The notes: a model not told the origin generated them from the sequence alone. Counted from the stretch's first letter, positions 7,310 to 15,441 are shown. The stretch: 64,000 bases of DNA from Streptomyces maremycinicus (GCF_001184025.1 NZ_BBYG01000008.1:124001-188000), one strand, 5' to 3'. A program made the numbers and translations.

Positions 7310-8799
7310 TGACCTGGGAGCAGCAGGGCCAGGGCCACGGCCCTGGCCCCGGCCAGGGTCAGGGCCAGGGCCAGGGTTACGGCCACGAGTACGGGCAGCC
7401 GTCGCCGTACCCGTACGGGTATGACGGGTACGGGCAGCAGCCGTACCCGCAGCAGCAGCATCCCCAGCAGTACGGGCAACAGCCCTATCCGCAACAGCCG
7501 TATCCGCGGGAGTACGCGGAGCACGCGCGGAACACGGAGTACGCGGAGCACACGGCGTACGCGGAGTACCCGCAGTACGGGCAGGGTGTCGCCGTCGACG
7601 AGACGGCGCCCCTGCCGACGGTGGACCCGGACCTGGACCCCGACCCGGGCCCGTACCCGGACCGGGACCCGGATCCGGACGCGGAGCCCGTCCGGGGGCC
7701 CGGGGCGCCGGCGTCCGTCACCGAGGAGGTGACGGACGGGCCCCCGCCCCCGTCGAAGCCCGCTGCCCCCCAACGCGACCGCTACTTCGACTCGCTGCGC
7801 GCCCTCGCCCTCATCCGGGTGGTCGCGTACCACACCTTCGGCTGGGCCTGGGCGGGCATGGTCTTCCCCTCCATGGGGATCATGTTCGGCCTGGCCGGCA
7901 CCCTGATGGCGAAGTCCCTGGAGCGTCCGGCGCCGAAGGTGGTCAGGAGCCGCCTGCGCCGGCTCCTGCCGCCCTTCTGGTTCTGGGGCGCCTTCGTCGT
8001 CCTGGCGATGCTGATCCACGACTGGGTACCGGGCTGGCAGATCGTCTACTGGGTCGTGCCGCTGGGCGACCCGCCCGGCAACGCCTGGGGCGAGCAGGCC
8101 TGGGAGATCCTCTGGTACCTGCGGACGTACCTCTGGTTCGTCCTGCTCTCCCCGCTCCTGCTGCCGCTGTTCCGGCTGGCCCGGATCCCGGTCCTGGCGC
8201 TCTCCCTCGCGCCGATCCTGGTGCTCACCTTCGTCTGGGCCGGCCCCGACAACCGCGTCGGCACCGCGATGTGGGACCTGTCGACGTACCTCTTCTGCTG
8301 GACGCTCGGCTTCGCGCACCGCGACGGCGTGCTCCAGCGGATGAAGCCGGCCCTGGTGGTCGTGGTGTCGCTCGCGGCGATCGGGTTCGGCGGCTGGTAC
8401 GCCTTCACGCACCAGGCCGAGTTCGGCACCTACGACCTCGACGAGGACCCCCTCGCGCAGGCGTTCTGGTCGGCGGGCTTCGTCATGCTGCTGATGTGGG
8501 CGAAGGCGTACTTCGGGATCGACTTCGCCTGGCTCACCCGCTTCCGGCGCACCAACCGGATCGTCACCGTCTTCAACGCGCGCGCGGTGACGATCTACCT
8601 CTGGCACGAGATCGCCCTGATCCTCGCCGTGCCGCTGATCGACCGGTTCTGGGACATCCCCGCGTTCGAGAAGTACCTGCCGCTGGAGAGCCAGTGGTTC
8701 ATGTTCGGCGTGGGTTGGCTGCTGATCGTCCTGTTCGTGCTGCTCTGCGGGTGGGTCGAGGACGTCGCGGCGCGGAAGAAGCCGAGGCTCCTGCCGTGA
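7309..8799 (+). CDS. Membrane O-acyltransferase (acyltransferase 3 family) with long repeat N-terminus
   Basis: 496 residues; the ATG overlaps the preceding stop (TGATG). Residues 1-155 are low complexity: a Gln/Gly run (GQGQGQG), then Tyr/Pro/Gln units (QPYPQQ), then Asp/Pro repeats. From about residue 160 the protein is a ten-helix acyltransferase-3: RYFDSLRALALIRVVAYHTFGW carries the conserved Arg and His of helix 1, and later come RRLLPPFWFWG and TIYLWHE. Such enzymes acylate extracytoplasmic glycans. Coupled to the synthase gene, it probably decorates the same polymer with acetyl or succinyl groups. The hydrophilic repeat arm should be cytoplasmic; its role is unknown. Confidence 0.85.
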   Translation: MTWEQQGQGHGPGPGQGQGQGQGYGHEYGQPSPYPYGYDGYGQQPYPQQQHPQQYGQQPYPQQPYPREYAEHARNTEYAEHTAYAEYPQYGQGVAVDETAPLPTVDPDLDPDPGPYPDRDPDPDAEPVRGPGAPASVTEEVTDGPPPPSKPAAPQRDRYFDSLRALALIRVVAYHTFGWAWAGMVFPSMGIMFGLAGTLMAKSLERPAPKVVRSRLRRLLPPFWFWGAFVVLAMLIHDWVPGWQIVYWVVPLGDPPGNAWGEQAWEILWYLRTYLWFVLLSPLLLPLFRLARIPVLALSLAPILVLTFVWAGPDNRVGTAMWDLSTYLFCWTLGFAHRDGVLQRMKPALVVVVSLAAIGFGGWYAFTHQAEFGTYDLDEDPLAQAFWSAGFVMLLMWAKAYFGIDFAWLTRFRRTNRIVTVFNARAVTIYLWHEIALILAVPLIDRFWDIPAFEKYLPLESQWFMFGVGWLLIVLFVLLCGWVEDVAARKKPRLLP

Positions 8800-8831
8800 G
8801 CCGGTGAGGGCGGGGCTGCCACAATGGGCGG

Positions 8832-9527
8832 GTGACCCGTGCTTCCCTGAACAAGCAGCCCCACGAAGTCGCCTCGATGTTCGACCGCGTGGCGGAACGG
8901 TACGACCTGACCAACGACGTGCTGTCGCTCGGCCAGGACCGGCGGTGGCGCAAGGAGGTCGCGAAGGCGGTCGACGCCCGCCCCGCCCAGAAGGTCCTGG
9001 ACCTCGCGGCGGGTACGGCGACCTCCTCCCTCCCCTTCGCGCGGACCGGCGCCTATGTCGTCCCGTGCGACTTCTCCCTCGGCATGCTCCAGGTCGGGAA
9101 GAAGAACCACACCTGGCTGCCCTTCACCGCCGGGGACGCCACGCGACTGCCCTTCAAGGACGATGTCTTCGACGCCGTCACGATCTCCTTCGGCCTGCGC
9201 AACGTGCAGGACTTCGACGCAGCCCTGCGCGAGATGTACCGGGTGACCCGACCCGGAGGACGCGTCGTGATCTGCGAGTTCTCGCACCCGACCTGGGCGC
9301 CCTTCCGGACCGTCTACACCGAGTACCTGATGCGCGCGCTGCCCCCGGTCGCCCGCGCGGTCTCCTCCAACCCGGACGCCTACGTCTACCTCGCCGAGTC
9401 CATCCGGGCCTGGCCGGACCAGCCCGCCCTCGCCGAGCACCTGCGCAAGGCCGGCTGGTCGAAGGTCGCCTGGCGCAACCTGACGGGCGGCGTGGTCACC
9501 CTGCACCGGGGCTTCAAGGACGCCTGA
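8832..9527 (+). CDS. menG: Demethylmenaquinone methyltransferase
   Basis: 231 residues of the UbiE/MenG family. It methylates demethylmenaquinone with S-adenosylmethionine, the last step of menaquinone synthesis, at the membrane face. The start [20 protein letters not shown], the SAM motif [10 protein letters not shown] and the FGLRNV segment are family hallmarks, and the length is normal. GTG 8832 was chosen because the conserved N-terminus follows. A CACAAT -10-like hexamer lies just ahead at 8819-8824, so the message could be almost leaderless. It sits 2.1 kb from the reductase likely to saturate the side chain and near nuo, whose complex reduces the product. Confidence 0.93.
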   Translation: MTRASLNKQPHEVASMFDRVAERYDLTNDVLSLGQDRRWRKEVAKAVDARPAQKVLDLAAGTATSSLPFARTGAYVVPCDFSLGMLQVGKKNHTWLPFTAGDATRLPFKDDVFDAVTISFGLRNVQDFDAALREMYRVTRPGGRVVICEFSHPTWAPFRTVYTEYLMRALPPVARAVSSNPDAYVYLAESIRAWPDQPALAEHLRKAGWSKVAWRNLTGGVVTLHRGFKDA

Positions 9528-9589
9528 GTCCGGCCCGGAACCGCACCGCACCGCATGACCCGGCGCGGCGCGGCCCGGCACCCTCGCCG

Positions 9590-9940
9590 TTATCCGGTGA
9601 TCGCCTCGAAGGGGTGTCCGGGCTGCCCGGGCCGGTCCAGTTCGCGCTGGAGTCCGCCCCCGCCCGGTCTGGGCACCCGGGGCTCGCGCACGCCCGCGCC
9701 TCCGCCGCCCTCTCCTTCGCCGAACTCGAACCACACGGTGACGACGGCGCCGCGCGGCACATCGACACCGGGCGGCGGGTACTGCCGTACGACGTAGTCC
9801 ACGACCGCGCGGTGGAACTCGGGCCGGTCCGGTGCGGCCAGCAGCACGCCTTGCGCCGCGGCCGCCTCGCGCGCGTCCACGGCCATCAGACCGACGAGTC
9901 TCGGTACGCGCACTTCGGGTGTCTTGGGTGGTATGAGCAC
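9590..9940 (-). CDS. Small PASTA-domain protein
   Basis: 116 residues from GTG 9940, which follows GGGGGTGA at good spacing; an ATG further up (10042) is in frame but has no ribosome site. Residues about 7-75 read as one PASTA domain: VPRLVGLMAVDAREAAAAQ, then VDYVVRQYPPPGVDVPRGAVVTVWF. PASTA units usually bind peptidoglycan fragments at the ends of Ser/Thr kinases and penicillin-binding proteins, but here there is no signal peptide, membrane helix or kinase, so a cytoplasmic role cannot be excluded. The tail is Gly/Pro/Arg-rich (GEGEGGGGAG). It is convergent with menG. Confidence 0.7.
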   Translation of the reverse strand: MLIPPKTPEVRVPRLVGLMAVDAREAAAAQGVLLAAPDRPEFHRAVVDYVVRQYPPPGVDVPRGAVVTVWFEFGEGEGGGGAGVREPRVPRPGGGGLQRELDRPGQPGHPFEAITG

Positions 9941-10073
9941 AAATGTCACCCCCAGCGGTACTGGAAGAGTAACCGCCCGGGGGTGTCGTCCGGAAGGGCC
10001 GGGTGTCTTTCTGTAGCCAATAACTACGGAGAGTGACGACATCGAGGATGTGTCCGTGCGCCGGGGGAGGAAG

Positions 10074-10580
10074 TCACCAGGCGAGGCGGTAGCAGCGCCC
10101 CTCGCGCTTCTGCTCCGGGGTCGTGAAGACCTCCGCGAGCCGCATGCCCAGCCGTTCGGTCACGGCGATGGACCGCGCGTTGCGCGCGTCGACCATGGCC
10201 ACCACACCCGGCACCCCGGCCGCCCGCACCCGTTCCAGGGTCATCTGCGCGGCCGCCGTCACATACCCCTGCCCCCAGTGCTCCCGCCCGAGCCGCCAGC
10301 CGATCTCGATCTCGCCCCTGGGGCCCCACTCCTGGGGCCACGGCTGGGCGCCGGTGAACCCGATGACCCGGTCGTCCCGGTCCAGCATCGTCCACAGACA
10401 GAAGCCGTGCTCGGCGTCGTGCCGGCGCTGGCGGGCGGTGAGTTCCTCGTAGGCGGACAGCTCCGCGGAACGGCCGCCGTGGAACTCCATCACCTCCGGG
10501 TCGTCGAAGACCCGGTGCCAGGCGACCGCGTCCTCGTCCGTGGGGACGCGCAGCCGTACTACGGGGAGAGCTCGGTTCAC
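10074..10580 (-). CDS. GNAT-family N-acetyltransferase (RimJ/RimL type)
   Basis: 168 residues. The beginning (VVRLRVPTDEDAVAWHRVFDDPEVMEF) and the end (NARSIAVTERLGMRLAEVF) are typical of acetyl-CoA enzymes that modify alpha-amino groups or small amines. The acetyl-CoA-binding loop reads RLGREHWGQGYVTAAA at about residues 98-113. The substrate cannot be told from sequence. GTG start at 10580. It is divergent from the geranylgeranyl reductase across 98 bases. Confidence 0.85.
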   Translation of the reverse strand: MNRALPVVRLRVPTDEDAVAWHRVFDDPEVMEFHGGRSAELSAYEELTARQRRHDAEHGFCLWTMLDRDDRVIGFTGAQPWPQEWGPRGEIEIGWRLGREHWGQGYVTAAAQMTLERVRAAGVPGVVAMVDARNARSIAVTERLGMRLAEVFTTPEQKREGRCYRLAW

Positions 10581-10618
10581 GGGGGCAGCCCTTCAGCCGG
10601 GTGATCAATTCTGCTGAA

Positions 10619-10624
10619 TAGACT
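10619..10624 (+). promoter_or_regulatory. Possible -10 box of geranylgeranyl reductase gene
   Basis: TAGACT is a good Streptomyces -10 hexamer, placed 54 bases before the GTG start. No convincing -35 box stands at the right distance. Confidence 0.3.
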
Positions 10625-10678
10625 GCCCATGTCCAGTGCCGGTCGGCACGAAGATTCCGAACTTGGGGAGATCCCGCC

Positions 10679-11974
10679 GTGACCGTCGTGAACGAGCTCC
10701 TCTCCGAAAGCACCGCCGATGTGATCGTCGTCGGCGCGGGGCCGAGCGGCTCCACGACCGCGTACTACCTCGCCAAGGCCGGACTCGACGTACTCCTCCT
10801 GGAGAAGACCGAGTTCCCGCGCGAGAAAGTGTGCGGTGACGGCCTCACCCCACGAGCCACCAAGCAGCTCGTGGCCATGGGCATCGACATCTCCGAGGAG
10901 GCCGGCTGGCTGCGCAACAAGGGCCTGCGCATCATCGGCGGCGGGGTCCGCCTCCAGCTGGACTGGCCGGATCTCGCCTCCTTCCCCGACTACGGACTCG
11001 TCCGCAAGCGCGACGACTTCGACGAGCAGCTCGCCCGCCAGGCCCAGAAGGCGGGCGCCCGCCTCTACGAACGCTGCAACGTCGGCGCCCCGATCGTCGA
11101 CGACCGCACCGGCCGCATCACGGGCGTGCACGCCAAGCTGGGCGAGGAGAAGCGCGAAGTCGTCTTCCGGGCCCCGCTCGTGGTCGCCGCCGACGGCAAC
11201 TCCAGCCGCCTCTCGCTGGCGATGGGCCTGCACCGCCGCGAGGACCGCCCGATGGGTGTCGCGGTCCGCACCTACTTCACCTCCCCGCGCCACGAGGACG
11301 ACTACCTGGAGTCCTGGCTGGAACTGTGGGACCGCCGCGGGCCGGGTGAGGACCGTCTGCTGCCCGGCTACGGCTGGATCTTCGGCATGGGCGACGGGAC
11401 GTCCAACGTCGGCCTGGGTGTGCTGAACACCTCCGACTCCTTCAAGGAGCTCGACTGGCGCGAGGTCCTCAAGGCCTGGTGCGCGTCCATGCCGGAGGAC
11501 TGGGGTTACACCCCCGAAAACATGACCGGCCCGATCCGCGGCGCCGCCCTCCCCATGGCCTTCAACCGCAAGCCGCACTACACCAAGGGCCTGCTGCTGG
11601 TCGGCGACGCCGGCGGCCTGGTGAACCCCTTCAACGGCGAGGGCATCGCCTACGCCATGGAGTCCGGTCAGATCGTCGCCGACGTCATCGTCCAGGCGCA
11701 CGCCCGCGCCACCCCCGCCCAGCGTGAACTGGCCCTTCAGCGCTACCCGCAGGTCCTCGCGGACACCTACGGCGGCTACTACACGCTGGGCCGCGCCTTC
11801 GTGAAGCTCATCGGCAACCCGAAGGTCATGAAGATCGCGACCCAGCGCGGCCTGACCCATCCCCTCCTGATGAAGTTCACCCTGAAGATGCTCGCCAACC
11901 TGACGGACCCCACGGGCGGCGACGCGATGGACCGCATCATCAACGGCCTGAGCAAGGTCGCCCCCAAGGCCTGA
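10679..11974 (+). CDS. Geranylgeranyl reductase family FAD-dependent oxidoreductase
   Basis: 431 residues. The FAD Rossmann motif VIVVGAGPSGSTTAYYLAKAG is at about residues 12-32, EKTEFPREKVCGDGLTPRA follows as the family signature, and GLLLVGDAGGLVNPFNGEGIAYAMESG near residues 302-328 is the second flavin motif. These enzymes saturate polyprenyl double bonds. In a genome making menaquinone, the likely substrate is the menaquinone side chain, as for mycobacterial MenJ; Streptomyces menaquinones are known to be partly saturated. Between menG and nuo this fits well, but lipid-linked or archaeal-type substrates cannot be excluded. GTG 10679 follows GGGGAG. Confidence 0.88.
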   Translation: MTVVNELLSESTADVIVVGAGPSGSTTAYYLAKAGLDVLLLEKTEFPREKVCGDGLTPRATKQLVAMGIDISEEAGWLRNKGLRIIGGGVRLQLDWPDLASFPDYGLVRKRDDFDEQLARQAQKAGARLYERCNVGAPIVDDRTGRITGVHAKLGEEKREVVFRAPLVVAADGNSSRLSLAMGLHRREDRPMGVAVRTYFTSPRHEDDYLESWLELWDRRGPGEDRLLPGYGWIFGMGDGTSNVGLGVLNTSDSFKELDWREVLKAWCASMPEDWGYTPENMTGPIRGAALPMAFNRKPHYTKGLLLVGDAGGLVNPFNGEGIAYAMESGQIVADVIVQAHARATPAQRELALQRYPQVLADTYGGYYTLGRAFVKLIGNPKVMKIATQRGLTHPLLMKFTLKMLANLTDPTGGDAMDRIINGLSKVAPKA

Positions 11975-11999
11975 CCACGGCGGAGCCCTCTCCGCGGTC
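11973..11999 (+). terminator. Hairpin overlapping the reductase stop codon
   Basis: GCGGAG-CCCT-CTCCGC forms a 6-bp stem with a 4-base loop, extended by GACC/GGTC across a 3-base bulge. It begins in the stop codon of the geranylgeranyl reductase gene, so it probably ends that message. Confidence 0.5.
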
Positions 12000-12001
12000 G
12001 A

Positions 12002-12029
12002 GAACGGGAGCACCAGAACGGGAGCACCG
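12002..12029. repeat. 14-bp direct repeat, two units
   Basis: GAACGGGAGCACCA is followed directly by GAACGGGAGCACCG, differing only in the last base. It starts two bases after the reductase terminator. Confidence 0.85.
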
Positions 12030-12406
12030 GCGGCCCCGGCGCGAAGCCCACTTCCGCCGGCCCGCCACCCGTCCGTTCCGGCCTGCCTCCAGCCCGCGGC
12101 GCGGAACCCGCGGACCGGCCGACGGCCCCTTGAACCGCCGAGGAGCCGGGACCGGAGCGGTCCGTACCCGGAGCGGCCCGCACCCGAACTCCAGCCCCAC
12201 GCCGGACCCCCACCGGAACAGCCCCGGCCCGCGCCGGTCCAGAACCAGCCCGGAACCGGTCCGGATCCGCTCGATTCCTGCTTGAGTCCCGATCGGGACC
12301 CGATCGGCTCCCGCGTGGCCGTCGCACGGCCACGCCCGGAGTCACGCCCGGAGTCACGGCCGCAGCCGCCGGCAGCCCGGCTGGACGGGGCTGGTCCGGC
12401 GCCGGA

Positions 12407-12435
12407 TTGACGGTGTGTCCGACATGTCGGACAAC
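12407..12435 (+). promoter_or_regulatory. Promoter-like pair spanning an 18-bp perfect palindrome
   Basis: TGTCCGACATGTCGGACA at 12416-12433 is a perfect palindrome. TTGACG at 12407-12412 and a weak GACAAC at 12430-12435 flank its centre at a 17-base spacing, so a bound repressor would block polymerase. Transcription would run rightward, antisense to the NlpC/P60 gene, into a stretch with no recognisable gene. Confidence 0.45.
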
Positions 12436-12772
12436 ACGGGTCGATGTGTCACCGCCTCGGCTCAGCCGACGGCAGGGGGAGCCGCGCGGGATCACGGCGG
12501 GAGCGGCCGCGCGTCCGACCGGCACGGCCTGTGGGCCGCCCGTGCGCGCCACGAGACCGACTCAGGCCCCGGCGGTCACCCGTAGGCGGCCGGAGGCCTC
12601 CACAAGGCCCCGAGGGCGGCTGGAGGCCTCTACGCGCGTCCCGGAGGCGGCTGGGCGGCTGGGTGGCTTGGCCCGCGCGCGCCGGCGGACTGCCGGGCGG
12701 GCCCGAGCACGCCTACCGCAGACAGACACCGGCCGGACGAACGCGCGGACCGCACGCGGACACCGGCCGGCC

Positions 12773-12848
12773 GTCCACACGCGAGCACCGGCCGTCCACA
12801 CGCGAACACTGTCCACACGCGAGCACCGGCCACACGCGAGCACCGGCC
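12773..12848. repeat. Degenerate 17-21-bp tandem repeat
   Basis: Four diverged copies built on GTCCACACGCGAGCACCGGCC run from 12773 to 12848, with internal deletions in the second and fourth. The flanks carry further ACACGCG words. Confidence 0.75.
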
Positions 12849-12941
12849 ATACGCACGCGTACGGTCCACGCGTGGGCCGCACGCGCCGAGGGTGCCCGAA
12901 GGGCCGCTGCCCCCGAGCGGCTGCGGCCCTTGCGTGCGTGA

Positions 12942-12961
12942 GGTGCCCCCTCAGGGGCACC
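12942..12961 (-). terminator. Terminator of the NlpC/P60 gene
   Basis: GGTGCCCC-CTCA-GGGGCACC is a perfect 8-bp stem with a 4-base loop, 9 bases past the stop codon of the minus-strand gene. A second hairpin (GCCGCT-N7-AGCGGC, 12903-12921) backs it up. Confidence 0.7.
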
Positions 12962-12969
12962 CGGTGGCG

Positions 12970-13773
12970 TCAGAGCACCCGGACCGCGCCGGTCGGCGGG
13001 TCGTACGACATCGGCTTCTCCGCCACACCGGTGGACGGGTTCTGCGCGCCGACGAACATGCCGTCGCCGACGTACACCGCCACGTGGTACGCGCTGCCCG
13101 CGCTGCCCCAGTAGACGATGTCGCCCGGCAGCAGGTTGTCCAGCGACACCTGGGTGCCGAAGGTCGACTGGTCCTGTGAGACGCGCGGCAGGTCGACGCC
13201 GACCTGCTTGAAGGCCGTCTGCATGAGGCCCGAGCAGTCCCACGAGTTGGGCCCGGTGCCACCGGAGACGTAGGCGTCTCCGATCTGCGCCTTCACGAAG
13301 GCGATGACGGCCGCGGCCGAACCGGTCGCCGTGGAGCTGCTCGTGCTGTCGGAGCTGCTGCTGCTCGACGTCGTGCTGAGCGTGGTCCGCTCGGCGGCGC
13401 GCGTGGCGCGCTCGGCGGCGGCCTTGCGGGCGGCCTCGGCCTTCTTCTTCGCCTCGGCCTTGGCGTCGGCGAGGTCCTTCTTGGCCTCCTTGGCGGCGGC
13501 GGACGCGGCCGCGTCGCGCTCGGCCTGGAGCTGGTAGTTCGCCGCGGCCTGCTGCGTGGCCTGAGCGGACTGCGCGACCTGGGCGGCCAGGTCGCCCGTG
13601 AGGACGGGCAGTTCGAGCGTCTGCGTCACCGGCTCGGCCGCGTTGGCCGAGCCAGCTGCTGTGGCGACGGCCAGCGTGCCGAGGACACCACTGGCGACTC
13701 CGGCCCGCATCGCGATCGTCGACGCGCTGCGGCGGGGTTTCCGGTGGCTGCGTATGTGAGCGGTGTGGGACAT
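12970..13773 (-). CDS. Secreted NlpC/P60 peptidoglycan endopeptidase
   Basis: 267 residues from ATG 13773. A long Streptomyces-type signal peptide (about 1-45, basic start, cut near SANA-AEPV) leads to an Ala/Lys/Glu-rich coiled coil at about 75-145, a Ser-rich linker (145-160) and a C-terminal NlpC/P60 domain. The catalytic Cys is C180 in NSWDCSGL, and the His is in SAYHVAVYVG, about residue 222. The enzyme should cut stem peptides in the wall. The coiled coil may regulate access to the active site, as in RipA-like proteins. A GGAGGAG stretch lies about 20 bases before the chosen start, so a start a few codons upstream is possible. It is divergent from nuoA across 740 bases. Confidence 0.88.
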   Translation of the reverse strand: MSHTAHIRSHRKPRRSASTIAMRAGVASGVLGTLAVATAAGSANAAEPVTQTLELPVLTGDLAAQVAQSAQATQQAAANYQLQAERDAAASAAAKEAKKDLADAKAEAKKKAEAARKAAAERATRAAERTTLSTTSSSSSSDSTSSSTATGSAAAVIAFVKAQIGDAYVSGGTGPNSWDCSGLMQTAFKQVGVDLPRVSQDQSTFGTQVSLDNLLPGDIVYWGSAGSAYHVAVYVGDGMFVGAQNPSTGVAEKPMSYDPPTGAVRVL

Positions 13774-14002
13774 GGGTACAACCGGTATCAGGGGCTCCTC
13801 CATACCTTCAAGAAACGTGTGCTGCGCCACAGTTGTTCAACGGGTGCCTCAAATTCCCTGCCCCGGGTTCTTTATTGACGCCGTAACGGACATTGCGGAC
13901 GCAGGTGATCAAGCCTGTGATCATGGACTTTCGTCGTTACGTCCGGATTGCCCGCGACCTACCACCGGTTGCGACGGTTGGCCAAGCCCGGTTCTTAGGC
14001 GC

Positions 14003-14046
14003 CCCTCACGGATGTGGCGGAGGTCACGGAACGGTCTCCGTGAGGG
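14003..14046. promoter_or_regulatory. 10-bp inverted repeat in leader of NlpC/P60 gene
   Basis: CCCTCACGGA and TCCGTGAGGG are exact inverted arms 24 bases apart, with another TCACGGA word between them. This may be a regulator site or an RNA stem in the 5' leader of the minus-strand hydrolase gene. It does not match the ydaO riboswitch. Confidence 0.4.
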
Positions 14047-14082
14047 CTGCGTCTCCACGCGCCCGGCACAGTCGCCTCCGCT

Positions 14083-14098
14083 TGTGAACGCGTACACG
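14083..14098. promoter_or_regulatory. Rex-operator-like site
   Basis: TGTGAACGCGTACACG matches the S. coelicolor Rex operator as I know it (TGTGAACGCGTTCACA) at 14 of 16 positions. A second half-site, TGTGAACGCG, stands at 14131-14140. They lie between the NlpC/P60 and nuoA genes, about 310-430 bases before nuoA. Confidence 0.5.
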
Positions 14099-14372
14099 CG
14101 TCCACACCCCGGCCCCGCCTCCCCCTGATGTGTGAACGCGCGCCACTATCAGGGCACCCGGTCCATCGCCAATTTGCATGCAAGGGAAGCCTCTTGATAT
14201 GGAGACGACCTTCGTTTCATGCGGTGACGAGCGCAAATGTCACTTCTTGTGATCACTCTGACGCTTCACGTATGAAGATCACTGTCGATATGACTTCATG
14301 ATCCTTCGTCAGGTGGTGGAGATCACAAAGCTTGTGTAATACCCCGTGTCGCAGATCACAGAGCGGCGGGCA

Positions 14373-14378
14373 TAAGAT
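14373..14378 (+). promoter_or_regulatory. Likely -10 box of the nuo operon
   Basis: TAAGAT is a good -10 hexamer, giving a transcript start near 14385 and a leader of about 130 bases before nuoA. The -35 region is poor, which is common at activator-aided promoters. Four GATCAC words precede it (14251, 14278, 14321, 14354), and GTG-N8-CAC at 14346-14359 is loosely like a Crp site. Confidence 0.4.
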
Positions 14379-14394
14379 GCGGAGCAGTTGGGCT

Positions 14395-14410
14395 TGTGAC
14401 CTGCTTCACA
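14395..14410. promoter_or_regulatory. Rex operator candidate at the nuo promoter
   Basis: TGTGACCTGCTTCACA has both TGTGA/TCACA arms of the Rex operator intact (12 of 16 positions overall). It sits just after the likely transcript start of nuoA-N. Rex represses respiratory genes when the NADH/NAD+ ratio is low, and nuo is a reported Rex target in S. coelicolor, so repression by roadblock or start-site occlusion is expected. Confidence 0.6.
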
Positions 14411-14513
14411 TGTTCGCGATCTTCGCCGGGACGGGCGGGGTTCGCGGTACCTGGGGCCACTGGGTCCGACGTCATCGCCAGCAGTCAGTGCCGACTGAGA
14501 GGAGCGAGGAGCG

Positions 14514-14873
14514 GTGAACGCGTATGCGCCCATCCTCGTACTGGGAGCCCTCGGGGCAGGCTTTGCGATCTTCTCCGTGGTCATGGCCACGCTGATCGGG
14601 CCTAAGCGGTACAACCGCGCCAAGCTCGAGGCCTACGAGTGCGGTATCGAGCCGACCCCCACGCCGGCCGGCGGCGGGCGCTTCCCCATCAAGTACTACC
14701 TGACGGCGATGCTCTTCATCGTCTTCGACATCGAGATCGTCTTCCTCTACCCCTGGGCCGTCACCTTCGACGCCCTGGGTGTTTTCGGGCTCGTGGAGAT
14801 GTTGCTCTTCGTGCTCACCGTCTTCGTCGCGTACGCGTACGTATGGCGGCGCGGCGGCCTGGAATGGGACTGA
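14514..14873 (+). CDS. nuoA: NADH-quinone oxidoreductase subunit A
   Basis: 119 residues, three membrane helices. YECGIEP, then [26 protein letters not shown], is the conserved loop and second helix of NuoA/ND3. It is a membrane-arm subunit next to the quinone site of the proton-pumping NADH dehydrogenase. GTG 14514 follows GAGGAGCGAGGAG. First gene of a 14-gene operon; nuoB starts 13 bases after its stop. Confidence 0.96.
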   Translation: MNAYAPILVLGALGAGFAIFSVVMATLIGPKRYNRAKLEAYECGIEPTPTPAGGGRFPIKYYLTAMLFIVFDIEIVFLYPWAVTFDALGVFGLVEMLLFVLTVFVAYAYVWRRGGLEWD

Positions 14874-14886
14874 GGGGCCTTTAACC

Positions 14887-15441
14887 ATGGGACTCGAAGA
14901 AAAGCTGCCGAGCGGATTCCTGCTGACCACCGTCGAGCAGGCCGCGGGCTGGGTGCGCAAGGCGTCCGTCTTCCCCGCCACGTTCGGCCTCGCCTGCTGT
15001 GCCATCGAGATGATGACCACCGGCGCGGGCCGCTACGACCTGGCGCGCTTCGGTATGGAGGTCTTCCGGGGTTCGCCCCGCCAGGCGGACCTGATGATCG
15101 TCGCCGGCCGGGTGAGCCAGAAGATGGCGCCGGTCCTCCGGCAGGTCTACGACCAGATGCCGAACCCCAAGTGGGTCATCTCCATGGGCGTGTGCGCCTC
15201 CTCCGGCGGCATGTTCAACAACTACGCGATCGTCCAGGGCGTCGACCACATCGTGCCCGTCGACATCTATCTCCCGGGCTGCCCGCCGCGCCCCGAGATG
15301 CTGATGGACGCGATCCTCAAGCTCCACCACAAGATCCAGAACACCAAGCTCGGCGTGAACGCCGAGGAGGCGGCCCGCGAGGCGGAGGAAGCGGCGCTCA
15401 AGGCCCTGCCCATGATCGAGATGAAGGGCCTGCTGCGGTGA
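14887..15441 (+). CDS. nuoB: NADH-quinone oxidoreductase subunit B
   Basis: 184 residues. It carries the terminal 4Fe-4S cluster N2, which passes electrons to menaquinone. Visible ligands are the paired cysteines in [10 protein letters not shown] (about residues 37-38), one in [15 protein letters not shown] (about 102) and one in [10 protein letters not shown] (about 133). ATG 14887 gives the usual bacterial start; the frame is open further upstream. The C-terminal 20 residues are an Ala/Glu-rich helix. The stop overlaps the nuoC start as GTGA. Confidence 0.96.
   Translation: MGLEEKLPSGFLLTTVEQAAGWVRKASVFPATFGLACCAIEMMTTGAGRYDLARFGMEVFRGSPRQADLMIVAGRVSQKMAPVLRQVYDQMPNPKWVISMGVCASSGGMFNNYAIVQGVDHIVPVDIYLPGCPPRPEMLMDAILKLHHKIQNTKLGVNAEEAAREAEEAALKALPMIEMKGLLR

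Larger units (their letters stand above)
11975..12969. other. Gene-poor 1-kb gap between convergent genes
   Basis: No frame here looks like a real protein: all translations are Arg/Pro/Ala-rich without family motifs or hydrophobic cores. The gap holds a 14-bp direct repeat (12002-12029), a promoter-like pair around an 18-bp palindrome (12407-12435), a degenerate repeat block (12773-12848) and two hairpins near the NlpC/P60 stop. The 12100-12270 part is full of CCGGA-type words. Confidence 0.7.

Noticed and set aside
12407..13114. 235-codon plus-strand frame in the gap before the NlpC/P60 terminator
   Set aside because: Arg/Thr/Pro-rich composition typical of random GC-rich DNA, overlaps repeats and runs into the antisense of a real gene.
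13774..14050. ydaO riboswitch before the NlpC/P60 gene
   Set aside because: The leader is long and structured, and Streptomyces hydrolases often have this element, but neither the GGGGGAACC block nor the CGAACCCGACAG block is present.
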